DNA from: Sphagnum compactum
Taxonomy: Eukaryota; Bryophyta; Sphagnopsida; Sphagnales
Reading direction: 5' to 3'
NCBI GenBank assembly: GCA_965153455.1
Contig: OZ234497.1
Coordinates: 1,550,001-1,614,000, forward strand
Length of the DNA stretch: 64,000 nt
Below, piece by piece: positions 15,906 through 26,868 of this stretch; positions within the stretch are counted from its first letter, which is position 1; the number at the start of each line of letters is the position of its first letter. A model generated the notes under the pieces. It did not search any database. It was not told the DNA's origin and saw nothing but the letters and a program-made list of their open reading frames with translations. Position numbers and translations under genes: made by a program.

Positions 15906-16579
15906 TAGTTTTTCAATTTCCTTCCTCTACCATTTATACTAATTTGGTCTAGTGTCTCTTTACTCTTCTGTACAAAAGTAATTTGGAAACTGAATGGAAT
16001 CTGAGACTATACCAACATTTCCCAGGGTTTGTGCTACATAAGAAATTTTTCTACTCTCACCCAGGGCATATATGTAGAGTTTTCAATTTGCTGTTGCACT
16101 TGACTTAAGGGCCATAGATCAGAAAACTAGTGTGGATCATTCCCATATATTTGCTGTGAAATCTCTTTAATTTTTCTCCACCAACTGCTGTGAGCAGTGG
16201 AAAATTGGAGATGGTATGTCAGGCAGTCAGTTCTATTAGGAGGTCCCTAGACATGAGTATGACTGTTGCTGGTTATCAAATCCCTTCTCCGTTTTTGGTT
16301 TATCAATTCAGTTCAAGCCAAGATTGTATCCAGACCTTACACGGATGTGAAATTTTATCCCTCTAGAAAGAGCCAACAAAAACTTCACACTTTCCCCAAA
16401 GTTTTGAACATGATCTTGCACCCAGTGGTAAGGAGGGACCTAGTTAGAAAGTGTCTTAACTCTCTAGTCAAATGGAGAAAATAGCCCCATAGAGACTCTC
16501 CCTACAACCAATTGTGGGGGATAATACTAAGAATGAAGTGCTCAGAAAGCCTACAGAGCCTTCAAGAACTCTTTTATTA
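15906..16579. other. Intergenic between PPR remnant and kinase 3' end
   Basis: No coding signal. The right part is the expected 3' flank of the minus-strand kinase; an AATAAA word on the minus strand lies just past its stop codon. Nothing else is seen. Confidence 0.5.
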
Positions 16580-18496
16580 TTAGAAGTAAGAAGAAAAGTA
16601 CATGGAAGCAAATGCAATGATGACCACAATAATGATAAAACTGTTGAATGTGTCTCTACTAACGGTCAAGGTGACAGTACTGTGATCAAATCTAAGAGAA
16701 GTAACACAAGGGATGTCGCCACTGAGCATCAATGCGGCTTTAGACATGCTTGGTCTATCTTTGGGTTCAAATCTGATGCATTGCTGGGCAATGGCTAGCA
16801 GCTGACGACATTGTTTCGCATTGTAAGACTTTTCATTTTGGACATCAATGTCCACATCTATATGGTTAGTTTTCTTCACTTTCTCTACAAGATGGGGCAC
16901 ATCTTCCTCACCAGAAATGAGCACAAGAAGCAACACTCCAAAACTGTACACATCCACCTTCAGAGTCCGTTTGCAGTACTTTTGGTAATGAGGATCCACA
17001 AAGCCTCTTGTTCCTACCCACTGCGATGTTTCCACCGTCGATACATCTCGTTGCATCAGTCTTGTAAGACCAAAGTCCGCTATGTACGCTTGGAAGGTTT
17101 CGCGATCGAAGAGAATGTTTCCAGTTTTTATATCGCAATGGACAAGAGGTTCAGGTGCTCCATCATGTAGATAAGCTAATCCATCTGCCACTCCCCTTGC
17201 GATCTTCAGTCGAGCTGACCAATTGAGCCAAGGTTGTTCGCCCTCGTACAGATGTTTGATGAGACTCGAATGTAAGGGTGTCACCATGAGTAACGGAGAA
17301 TTTTCGTCCGGTTCTGTGTATCCCAGAAGCTCCACGATGTTTTTATGTCGCACCATACTCACTCTTCGAATCTCCTGACTGAATTCTTGGTCCACTGCAG
17401 CTGAATTGCTATATTCTCCCGACAACTTTTTGATTGCCACCCAGCGCTTCTCCTCGTTGTGGGTCACAAGAGCCTTGTAGACTCCGCCGGACGCTCCTTC
17501 ACCAATTAAACGAGAGCGGTTGAAATTGTTGGTTGCCTCAGACAGATCTGCATATTGAAAGACAACACAATCCAGCCTGACTGATGCCGGGGCCCCTGCG
17601 GTCGATGCTGACCAGCTTGTTGACGTCCCCATTACTGATCTCCTCGATTTCCTGACCGATGTCCTTTTGATTTCAATACCTTTGATCACATCGACCGTTT
17701 GGTAACACATTGTCCGAAGTTCATCGCTTGCTTGTTGGACTGCATCTAGTTTGCTATGATCCCATTCAGAGAAACGGATACCTCCTCCTGTCAGAACTGT
17801 GGTTAAAGGAGGAAACTTGCGTTCGTCATTCATTGATGAACACCATCGCTCCACATCCTTGTTTTCCTTCAACCAGTTGTCCACTGCTCCGTAAACATAA
17901 TCAGCCCTGGATCGACTTAGTACTAAGCAACCCGACTGGATGACTTTCCAGACTTGAACTACCAACTTTGCGTCTGCATAGCTACTGTATTGTTGCTGAT
18001 TGCCGTCAAAAAATGTGTCAAGGAGGTCCGTCCAGCCTAAATCCTTAAATGTTTTTTGACAGAACGCATTATACAAGAGCTTATCTGGCTGATCTCCGAA
18101 TAAATTGCTCAACGAGGACTCGCAGATACGAAGAGCTGCAACATGTTCAAATAGGGCGGCTTCGGTTGTCCCTTTCTGGAAATGCTTGTGAGAATATTTC
18201 CGAATCTCATTGAAGGTTTTCAAGAGATGTAGTAGCCAGATCCTTGCGGGAGTTTGTTTGAGGGCATTCGTTTGTTTCAGTGCGGTACTGGTCTCTTTAG
18301 GCACGCACATCAGGTAAGCTAATAGCTTCACAACTTCCCTCACAGCATCAAACCAGGAGTTTGGCGTGCCGAGCCCCACCGACACTGACTTAAGGGACTT
18401 AAACTCCTCGTCGAGCAGCTTTGACGCTGGTTCCCAAGGCATCTCCCCCGACACTTGGTCACCGTCCTTCTCCCACGGTAGCATTTGTGTCGACAT
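16580..18496 (-). CDS. Plant protein kinase with novel N-terminal half and C-terminal membrane segment
   Basis: A 638-aa intronless ORF. Residues about 325-595 form a protein kinase domain of the plant RLK/Pelle type: glycine loop IGEGASGGVY (331-340), VAIKK with Lys356, alpha-C Glu375, catalytic loop HCDIKTGN (453-460), DFG (474-476), and DVYSFGVLL (515-523). It is non-RD (HCD), and the usual DPEY after the activation loop reads DPHY (501-504), losing the conserved Glu. Preceding it, FQYADLSEATNNF (313-325) is typical of receptor-like kinases. Residues 1-310 are mostly predicted helical and match nothing I recognise. Residues about 618-634 are a hydrophobic span at the extreme C-terminus, suggesting tail anchoring. 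An acceptor-like GTGCAG lies just before the ATG, so a spliced leader is likely. It likely acts in signalling; the substrate is unknown. Confidence 0.85.
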   Translation of the reverse strand: MSTQMLPWEKDGDQVSGEMPWEPASKLLDEEFKSLKSVSVGLGTPNSWFDAVREVVKLLAYLMCVPKETSTALKQTNALKQTPARIWLLHLLKTFNEIRKYSHKHFQKGTTEAALFEHVAALRICESSLSNLFGDQPDKLLYNAFCQKTFKDLGWTDLLDTFFDGNQQQYSSYADAKLVVQVWKVIQSGCLVLSRSRADYVYGAVDNWLKENKDVERWCSSMNDERKFPPLTTVLTGGGIRFSEWDHSKLDAVQQASDELRTMCYQTVDVIKGIEIKRTSVRKSRRSVMGTSTSWSASTAGAPASVRLDCVVFQYADLSEATNNFNRSRLIGEGASGGVYKALVTHNEEKRWVAIKKLSGEYSNSAAVDQEFSQEIRRVSMVRHKNIVELLGYTEPDENSPLLMVTPLHSSLIKHLYEGEQPWLNWSARLKIARGVADGLAYLHDGAPEPLVHCDIKTGNILFDRETFQAYIADFGLTRLMQRDVSTVETSQWVGTRGFVDPHYQKYCKRTLKVDVYSFGVLLLVLISGEEDVPHLVEKVKKTNHIDVDIDVQNEKSYNAKQCRQLLAIAQQCIRFEPKDRPSMSKAALMLSGDIPCVTSLRFDHSTVTLTVSRDTFNSFIIIVVIIAFASMYFSSYF

Positions 18497-18957
18497 GTTG
18501 CCTGCACATCATGATGCAGAAACATTGAGATAGAAGGTTGCAATATATAAGACCAATACCATTGATCTATAGAATTCAATTCTCCCAACCTAGCAGGTGA
18601 ACTACATCATGGACGGCACCAGCTGCTGCTATAGCTCAATTAGCAGCTCAACTTCCCTGGCAAACCCTTCTTTCCAGACAGATCATATTAGCAGGCTACT
18701 AAGAACTACCAGGCAGCAAATCGGCATGCTGTAGTATTGTACATATGAAGATTCTCTAATCGCAAAATCAGGACCAGCCAGTCCAACAGAAAAGCAAAAA
18801 ATGTGGAGATTCTGTGCTGATGATGCACGATCCATACAAGAACCGAGCTTAATGTTTACCAAAACCATGATTACTAGTGAAATTAGCAAAAGATTATCAA
18901 GAAGACGGCTTTAAAAGGGTGAGTTGAAAAGATTCAGTACGGTGGTCACTAGATTAG

Positions 18958-19149
18958 TTACAAACCTTGTGTACGTATGCCTGGGTCGATGTTGTTTACA
19001 CGCAATCTGATCGCTTGCTTGCACTTGGCTACTGCTGCCTCAGAACCCACTAGGAGGAGGCACAGCACGAACGCACGCCGTTGGAAACTAATGACTGCAC
19101 AAATGTAACTAGGAAAGCGCGCAAAATGCGATAGAACGAGCTGCAACAT
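18958..19149 (-). other. Possible upstream coding exon of the kinase (signal-peptide-like)
   Basis: A minus-strand ORF starts at ATG 19149 and reaches a donor CAAG/GTTTGT near 18965. It encodes an arginine-then-hydrophobic stretch (RRAFVLCLLLVGSEAAVA) resembling a signal peptide. If it were spliced to the acceptor just before the kinase ATG (AG near 18503), the frame would continue as Gly-Asn-Met into the kinase ORF. This is one of two options; the exon may instead be non-coding leader. It is unsupported by homology. Confidence 0.25.
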
Positions 19150-19263
19150 ACAAGTATAAATTCAAGCAGCTGGTTGGAAAGTAGACACACCCCAAGATGT
19201 ATCACATGCGCTAAGCAACTTCCGATATTCATGCAACAGTTTCCAGTATTAAATGAGCTGCAG

Positions 19264-19546
19264 AATCTCCCGGATGAGCCACATGAATTCTACCGATGGT
19301 TGTAGCCAGCCACGCGATTTTAGCAAAAAGGAAAAAAAAGACCTGCGCAATCTCCCGGATGCCCCTAGAACTCTACCGATGGTTCTAGTCAGTCACGCAT
19401 TTTTAGCTAATTGCGACAGTTCCCATCATTCAAGCTGCATCACACTACACTCCACCGATGGGTGGATCTACCGATGGCTCTAATGTCGAGGAAATGTGCT
19501 GGATGCCGCGGCTGCAGATTGCAGGTTACTCACTCTCTACCGATGG
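19264..19546. promoter_or_regulatory. ACCGATGG motif array between divergent genes
   Basis: The 8-mer ACCGATGG occurs five times (19292, 19375, 19454, 19470, 19539), usually within CTACCGATGGYT. The first two sit in an 85-bp direct duplication that begins AATCTCCCGGATG at 19264 and 19349. The array lies in the 1.7-kb gap between the kinase (-) and the esterase (+). It could be a transcription-factor binding cluster or simply a decayed minisatellite. Confidence 0.5.
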
Positions 19547-20209
19547 CTAGACTAGTATGGTCAAGGAAAGCATAATATATGCCGTCTTGGGAGAAAAATT
19601 CAACAGTAGGGCCCAGCTTACAAATGGACAAAAGTGGACAAGAGTTCGCTGCTGCACTTGCAGCTCCTTGCCGCGGTAATGATATATTACAATTTTGTAT
19701 TCTCCCAAGATATCTTGACTTCGTCTCCGCACGCAAATGAATTTACCTACACTTAGTTTTTATTTTAACCTGTACACGACGAAACACAACCCATCCGCAC
19801 AGTACGGCGTTTAAGACCTTTGACGTATTTAATCTTTTCCTTCCTGTACTTGTATAGTCAAGGACGCGTGTTGTGGAGGCAGCCTATTTGGATTGCCAAG
19901 AATGCCGGCTCTACAAGCGGCCACGTCGTCCAGAAAGTCAGATCTGAAATGAGGTCTTCAAATGAGGTGACTCAAAGTTAGGGAACTTGTAAAGTTATTG
20001 TAGTTGGTGACAGGAAAGCAGTGACAGGAAAGGAGAGATAGAGTTTGTAAGGTTGTGTTTGGTGACCCAAAAAACCAGATAAGGGGGTATGTTTCATAAA
20101 GAATGAGGGGTATCATTTCTTTATGTCATAAAGTGTACAATTTTTTCAAGGAGGATTTGTTAAGATACTTGACTACTCAGGTGCTCAACATTAAGGTTTC
20201 GTAGAAGAA

Positions 20210-22336
20210 ATGGCGAAGCTGCGTCCGCAATTTGTTTTGTTTGGTGACTCTATTACACAACTATCCTTCGAAAACGGAGGCTGGGGAGCTGCTCTAGCTG
20301 CGCTTTACGCACGTCAGGTTCTTTTATCTCTCCTTTCTATCTCAACCCATGTTTTCTTTTGCATCCTTTTTGCCCTCTTTTGTTTTGTGAGTGATATGGA
20401 TTGCGATGCGGGAAGTTGGAGAGAGAAATAGTGCAGAGGTTGTGCTGGTTGTTTTTGTTGAGATTGTTGTTTCTGTCTTTGTTTTCACCGTCGCCCTTTA
20501 GAGTATCTTGAGCAAACCAAGCTAGAGCAGGAAGAGTGAGCACTGATGTATTTTCTTAGGGTTCACGCAGCTGTGATTCTGATGATCTATATTTTTAGGG
20601 TTTAGTCAGGTATCATTCTGATGATGTTTTCTTTTAGGATTCAGGCAGATGTGATTCTGCGAGGATACCGTGGATACAACACCTCTTGGGCTCTTTTGAT
20701 TCTGGACAAGATTTTTCCAGAGGTGAGAGACTCAAGAGATGATGGATGGAGATGATTCTCATTCTTGATGAATAATCCTCGAGGTCTTTTTTGGGGTTTG
20801 TGCATAAGATAGATGCAGCAACAAGTAGAGGTTGAAAGTTTTGATTACCTCAGGAGGATCTTGTGTGGTTCTTTATTGGATCTGAAGAAATTTGATGTAA
20901 TTCATGAGGACAAATGGAAAAAAAATGAGCTGAAGTTTCTCTTGACCTTGCATTGATTTTCAAACACGCTGAAGCTTTTCTATTGGGGTTGAGTGGGGGA
21001 TGGGGGAATCAGTTGTCTTCACCACCAGATGTCGTAACAGTCTTTTTTGGAGCAAATGATGCAGCTTTGCCAGTTCCTGATGGCGAACATTTTCATGTCC
21101 CTTTGCCTCAGTACAAGGCAAACTTGCATCAGATAGTGTCACACATCAAGGTGAACACAACACCTACCCACCCTTCATGTCCAACTAGTATCAATTGTTC
21201 AAGCTCCATATTTCATTTTTCCAGAAAGAATTGGTGTTAGGAAGAAGAGTGGGAGCAAAATTACTGGCATCAACGAAGAGCTTTTGTGCACTAATCCCAA
21301 AAGATTTTTCAAGAATTTGATCACCCTTCCTCTCTCTGCTGCGAGATATAAATTGACTGATTTCATCAGCTTGCTTGGAATTGTCAACACATTTGTGTGT
21401 CTGATTCTTTGGGTTGCTTGCACTTGTCAACACATTTGTGTGTCATATCATAGCTTGTATGATGATTCAGCAGATTACAAAGGATATTGCTTCAATGGAC
21501 AGTGGTCAATAACTTTCGATTCTTTTTTTTTCCCCCTCTTACAAACAACAATGGTTCATTTTTTTGAAGGCAGAGCAATTCAGAAACGACAGTGGTTGTC
21601 TTGATCACACCTCCTCCACTTGATGATGAAGCATGGATTGAATTTCGCAGGTGAGCAATAGCCTAATTTCTTCCTTCCTTCCCATGCTTTCTGTCATTGA
21701 GATGCTTTTATTATTTGTTCAATTACTCAATTTTGATGGTTTCGCACTAAGTAACAGGGCAAATTATGACAAGCAACCAGAAGCACTTCCTGATCGTATC
21801 AATGAAGTGACCAAACTCTATGCACAAGCTTGCAAAGAGGTGGCCAAGGAAGCATGTGTTCCTGTGATTGATCTATGGTCTGTCTTTCAGCAGACACAAA
21901 ACTGGCGCCAGGCTTATCTCATGTCAGTGCAAAATCATCCCAAAGAGTAGAAAAAAAACAATGTGCTTGGACTAGAGTGAGCATCAGTTACTTTGATTTG
22001 AATCAAGAAAACAACAAGCTTATAACTCTTGGGACAAAGATAGAATACTTCTGAAGCTAGCAACATCCATCTCTTCTCAGTTCAAAATTCTTGTTCATGG
22101 ATTTGTGTTTACTTTGTGATGATGACAGTGATGGGCTCCATCTCTCAGTTGGAGGAAACAGAATTGTCTTTGACGAGCTTGTTAATGTACTTAACGACAT
22201 ATTGTTCTTGAGAGCTGATAAATTGCCAATGGACTTCCCGCCATTTGGTGATATTGATCCAAAGAACCCTGGTGTTGCCTTTCAATCCTGGAAAAACAAT
22301 GCCAATCTTGTATGTTTTTTAAAGAAAACCTTTTGA
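20210..22336 (+). CDS. GDSL esterase/lipase, isoamyl acetate-hydrolysing esterase type, 6 exons
   Basis: SGNH-fold serine hydrolase related to yeast IAH1 and its plant homologues, expected to cleave short acyl esters. Exons: 20210-20317, 20645-20722, 21013-21150, 21574-21650, 21758-21922, 22129-22336, giving 257 aa, typical for the family. Block I is LFGDSIT with Ser14; block II is the Gly of RGYRGYNTSW (about 46); block III is FFGANDAA with Asn77; block V is DGLH with Asp190 and His193. The start is the first ATG, directly followed by the conserved block. There is no signal peptide, so it is probably cytosolic. Oddities: the exon 5 donor is a weak AT/GTCAGT, and it makes the residue before DGLH an Ile rather than the common Ser. 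The last exon may instead splice at GTATGT near 22311. Confidence 0.88.
20551..20660 (+). repeat. 40-bp tandem triplication over an intron acceptor
   Basis: Three copies beginning near 20551, 20591 and 20631 share 'ttttagg(g/a)tt..(g)cag(g)...tgattctgatgat'. The third supplies the acceptor and first codons of esterase exon 2 (20645). The first two carry decoy AG sites in the intron. Confidence 0.7.
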
Positions 22337-23505
22337 CTCTTTTTGTGTGAATCTGAATACTTTATATGGTTCTTCTTTGCCCACTATGTATTATTTCACA
22401 TTATGAAGACCTCCATGGGCAGTTTCCAAATTGAAATGTTGCAAGAGTTTTATCCAACATTTTCTCTGAGAATTGTTACATGATTACTACTTACCCAGCT
22501 TTTATGTCCTTGTGGCCAGGGATCATGATTCTGGGTGTCAACACAGGCTAAAGTCAACATTCTTGATTGGTAATGTGAAGGCAAAGCACAAGAGTGTTCA
22601 ACACTTCAAATCAAGATACAGGTGCCTCAAGTCCAGCTAACCATGAATTCTCAGGCTAAATGTTTGTCAGAATTTTAGGTTGATATTATTGTTAAGACAC
22701 ATCAAGACACTCTGGACACAAACAAGCAAAGATATTATTCTTTGGCTTGCTGACCAAGCTTTAGCTTCTTCATCAAGACATATTCCTACAGTGGTCCTGC
22801 CTATCAATGTCATTGCTGAGAGTTGAGTAGCATTTTGAAACTTGGGTTGTGAAGTTATATTAGTAGGTATGATTTGGTAGTAGTTAGTTCATTACAATTG
22901 TGTCAGTGTGTGGTCTGTTGTTTTCCATGACAAGGATTTTGGTGTCCAAGTCAAAATCAAAGTTTTGTGAACTGTGTAATATGTCACTCAGGGAATTGAA
23001 AGTAAAGTATATGTCCTCTGTCTTTGTGATTGAAGTAAGCAATTTGCAGTTTTTCCCCCACATTTTATATGTTTATTTACCACTTATAAATTTAGAACTC
23101 TCCTCTTAGAAGTTACAACAGATCCACCCCCACCTGGTATGGTGGCCTGTCTCAGTACCAATCACATCCAAAGTAGTGTGCAAGTTATGGGAAGGCCTAC
23201 AATCTCACTTCTGTAGGTATGGAGACTCTTGGGAATAGCTCAGAATGCAAAGGATCCCCAGGATTGAGATGTGGAACCAAACCTAAACCATAAAAAGTGC
23301 ATTATTGTTCTTTGCACCTAGGATGACCAACCATCATGAGTTTAAAGCCATGGTTGTTTGCCTTTTAGTTAGAAGCATTGGTCCTTGCTAACAAATTCAA
23401 TTGCAGGAGCTTTTGCTATACCAAATACAAGGGAGTGTCCATTGTATGTGCACAATTGAAAGACAAAGCCAAATACGAATTGCAACATCTGTTTGGCAAT
23501 TTTTA
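22337..23505. other. Intergenic downstream of esterase
   Basis: Presumed 3' flank of the esterase, then non-coding sequence. Small ORFs show no domain. Nothing further is supported. Confidence 0.55.
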
Positions 23506-23511
23506 CAACTA

Positions 23512-24314
23512 GGTGAAAGCACACTAAGCCCTTCAAAAATTGTAGTCACAAGTATAGTCTTTGTACAATTAATTTTTTTGGTAACATATGAACATCAAAT
23601 CTTGAATTATTTTTGTTTGTTTTAAGTATACTTGATTAGTTTCAGACTTAATATAATCAATTATTTTGAAAAATTCAACAAACATTGAAAAATTTGAATG
23701 TATGGAATATATTTGTGACAAAATAATACTCATCACAGAGTTTGAAAATTTGAATATATACTTCAAAACTAAAGTTGTGTATGGAATTCTTGAGTGAATT
23801 GTTTTATGGTGTATGACATTGATATACATTAATTAAATCTAAGTCATTTTAAAATTTAAAATTTTTTGGATGAAATTTCATTCAAAAATTGTGTTTTTTT
23901 CATTTGTTTAACAATGAATGCATAATAATATTTTCTTTTTAAGAAAAAATCACTACCATATCAAAGAGAAGAAGATTTTATAAATGGGCATTGCATTATT
24001 TTTTCAATTTTTTTTACTTGATAATGTTTCATCAACCACAAACATGAGGCCCTATGGCTATTGAAAAACTATAAATTATATATTTTGTGTACATTGATTT
24101 TATCCAATCCTCCTTATCTAACCATTGGATCAAGATTAATTTTGATTCAAATTGAACTTTGAATTCCAAAATGTTGTGCAAATTCTAAAGTTTTTTGTTT
24201 TTGTGTAAAATAGCCAAAGGTTGTCATCAAGATTTTAGTTGACTATGTATTATAATACTTGTTATACATCACCTTTTTTGAACAAAAGTGACTAACCCTT
24301 AGTGTGCTTTCACC
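23512..24314. mobile_element. MITE-like DNA transposon with target-site duplication
   Basis: An 803-bp AT-rich, non-coding segment bounded by perfect 17-bp terminal inverted repeats: GGTGAAAGCACACTAAG at 23512-23528 and its reverse complement ending at 24314. The flanks are identical 6-bp direct repeats CAACTA (23506-23511 and 24315-24320), as expected of a target-site duplication. There is no transposase ORF, so it is non-autonomous. A diverged relative is at 26251-26868. The superfamily is not assigned. Confidence 0.8.
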
Positions 24315-24320
24315 CAACTA

Positions 24321-26250
24321 ATGACTTAGAAATGATGCAGTGCATAATTTGACTCATAAATTGGGTCATGTCACAACAATGGGAACTAGTCATCATGAAA
24401 ATGCACTGGCTAGGCACCAACCAAAACTTGAACTTGGAGGATAAATAACTATGGCATTGAAATAATCAAAATCCTAAGGCCAACAGAAAATTTTACATTA
24501 TTATTAATCATCTGATTTAAGCACAAAGAATTATATTGTCTTGAATGGGGAACTTCTAAACAAAAAAAAATTAGATTAGATTACTAGAAGAATAAGACTT
24601 GAATTAGTACATTACTTCACCCGAAGCACACTTGCGAGAAAGAGAAGAAATTGCCAAACTTTTATAGTTGGTCCTTGATGTGTAACCACAAATATAAAAT
24701 ATTGAAAGTTTGTATTTCATATATTGTTTATAACCAGATCTAGCTAAAAACTTTTCTAAGGACGATTGTCATTTTTCTACATCTTCCTATGGATGATCAC
24801 CCATAGGCTATAAACATTGGTTCAAACCAATGTTGGCTAGTTGCGGTATATTAAACCAATCTAGAGGATACAAAAAAGGCTTATTCTTTTTAAAACTTAA
24901 CAAAAGATATGCATCTAAATATTTCATTTTTTTCTTTATAAGCATGGTTATGCACCCACTGGAATTTTTTAATTCATTGGTCATGTATTTGTCAATCCTC
25001 AAATTCAAGGTAACCTTTAGATATGCATACAAGTTATGTATACCAAACTTCAGATGTTAACTATGCAAAAACAAATAAATTTAAAATGCAAACATTAAAA
25101 ATCAAATAGCATTTGTTGCTAGAAAGTTGTTTTTTTTTGGAGGTTATCTATTCCCTTATCTAAATGTGTAAATCCTCTTACTTGGTGGTGGAGCCATGGA
25201 AGTCAATTTCCAAATGTTGGCTTCCTTGCCAAAAAAAATCTTAAGATTCTTGAATTTCAAATTGAAACCAAAAAAATGTTTAACCTTGCTAGTGTTTTGA
25301 TAGCTTTGAGCATTATTGCTTACAAGTTGAAAATCTTGATTGGATCATTTCAGTGATAAAAAATTGGCAAAATGATCCACACTTGAATGGTTCAACAAAT
25401 GTAAACTTTAAGGATTATATTAAAGTTGAAGTTGCTTTAGGTAAAGAAAATTGTGAATTGATGAAGAATATAAATATTTTGAAAAGTTGAAGGTTGACAA
25501 TGATTAGGTAATCATTCCATCAAGCTTTCCCCTTTTTTTTTCCCCTTTCCTTTCTTTTCCATTAAAGTGCTTTAAAATGTTTTTGTCCATGTTTGAATGT
25601 TGCAAGGTTTTTGGACCACTAGGTGTGTTTTTGTTGTTAATGAAGGTGCAACAAGTTTTTTTATATATCCTTGGGCTTTTTCTAGGCATTATTCTTTTGT
25701 TGTTGATTGGCACCATGTTTTACTACTAATCAAGTTGCAACAAATTTTTGAGCACCATGTTTTGATATTAATCAAGTTGGAGAAGCTTTTTGTGCTTTTT
25801 TTTTTTTTGTTGCTAATCAAGTTGTAACAAGTTTATGGGCATTGTGTTGTTGATCAAGTTATAACAAACTATTGGGTAATGTGTGAAGTTGGGGTGGTGG
25901 GATGTTTGTTTTGGTAGATAGTTTATGCTATAATGGGTAGAGTTTTGCATAGAATTAGGGTTCAATTCCCCCTGAAGACTCTTCCATGGATGTTTCAACA
26001 CCAAAATTTTAACATCCTCTTCTTTAGTTTCAACAACTCCATCAAGTCCATCACTAAGCATTACAAACATTGCTTAGACAATATAGTTTAGTTGATCAAA
26101 AATTTTCATCAAAAGAAGGTGACCTTTTTCACATCATATTTAGTGGTGAGATAGATTGCATTCCCATGCCCCCATAAATTTTTCCACAATCCATAAGGAT
26201 TTGAAACAAGGATCCAACATGAAAGCCAACATATTATGAAATTGTTAAAG
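24321..26250. other. AT-rich intergenic DNA
   Basis: No coding or RNA gene signal. It includes a degenerate minisatellite at about 25600-25880 (listed separately) and simple A/T runs. Confidence 0.6.
25600..25880 (+). repeat. Degenerate minisatellite, about 40-50-nt unit
   Basis: Repeated words 'taatcaagttgcaacaa' (about 25727, 25769, 25815, 25851, each varied) alternate with 'gcaccatgttttg' or similar. Four to six diverged units run in the same direction. Non-coding. Confidence 0.6.
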
Positions 26251-26868
26251 GGTAAAAGCACATTAAGGTGTAACACTTTTAAACACATGTGAAAGTTCGT
26301 CATTATTTAAATTAACACTACGAAGGTAGTATGAAAGCATGATACAAATCACACAAGTCATTTTACAAGTTATCATTAGAAATTTATTATTAAAAAATTC
26401 AACCCTAATTTGTTTTATGGAGAACTTAAATTTGAAAAATGAGCTAATTTTAAACTATTATTTTCTTCAAATAAAGGACTTAACAAAAAAAAAACACAAG
26501 GTACATAAAAAATTTTGATCATCAAAATCCTTCCAAAAATCCTCTTTAGTATCAATGTTACCACATCATATTACCATTGAGTCATTTATTCATTAAAAAA
26601 ATTTATATGAAGGTGCATGGAATCCATATTCATTAATTATGAATTGTTACAAGTTTTTTGGTACTCCTTTGAAAGTCCATTATGTTATGGATATTCAAAA
26701 ACTATCCATTAAATTCATATAATGTGATTATATTATATAACATTGTAGCATTGAATCCATTTTCATTTTACTCAATTATATTTAATCACATAGCCAATTA
26801 CAAATTCCAAAATCTTGCAAAAATTGCTTTATGACAACATTTTATGGACAGTGTGGTGTGCTTTCACC
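26251..26868. mobile_element. Second, diverged MITE-like element of the same family
   Basis: It begins GGTAAAAGCACATTAAGG and ends with GGTGTGCTTTCACC, resembling the termini of the 23512-24314 element. Shared inner wording near the right end ('aattccaaaat.ttg.caaa') supports common origin. The flanks TTAAAG/TTAGGA are only a weak match for a target duplication. About 618 bp; no ORF. Confidence 0.5.

Noticed and set aside
16514-18588. Plus- and minus-strand ORFs overlapping the kinase in other frames
   Set aside because: They are shadows of the 638-codon kinase frame, which alone shows conserved motifs.
25900-25985. AGGGTTCAATTCCCCCT, another tRNA-like T-arm
   Set aside because: The upstream 60 nt do not give a cloverleaf; at best a very decayed tRNA-derived repeat.
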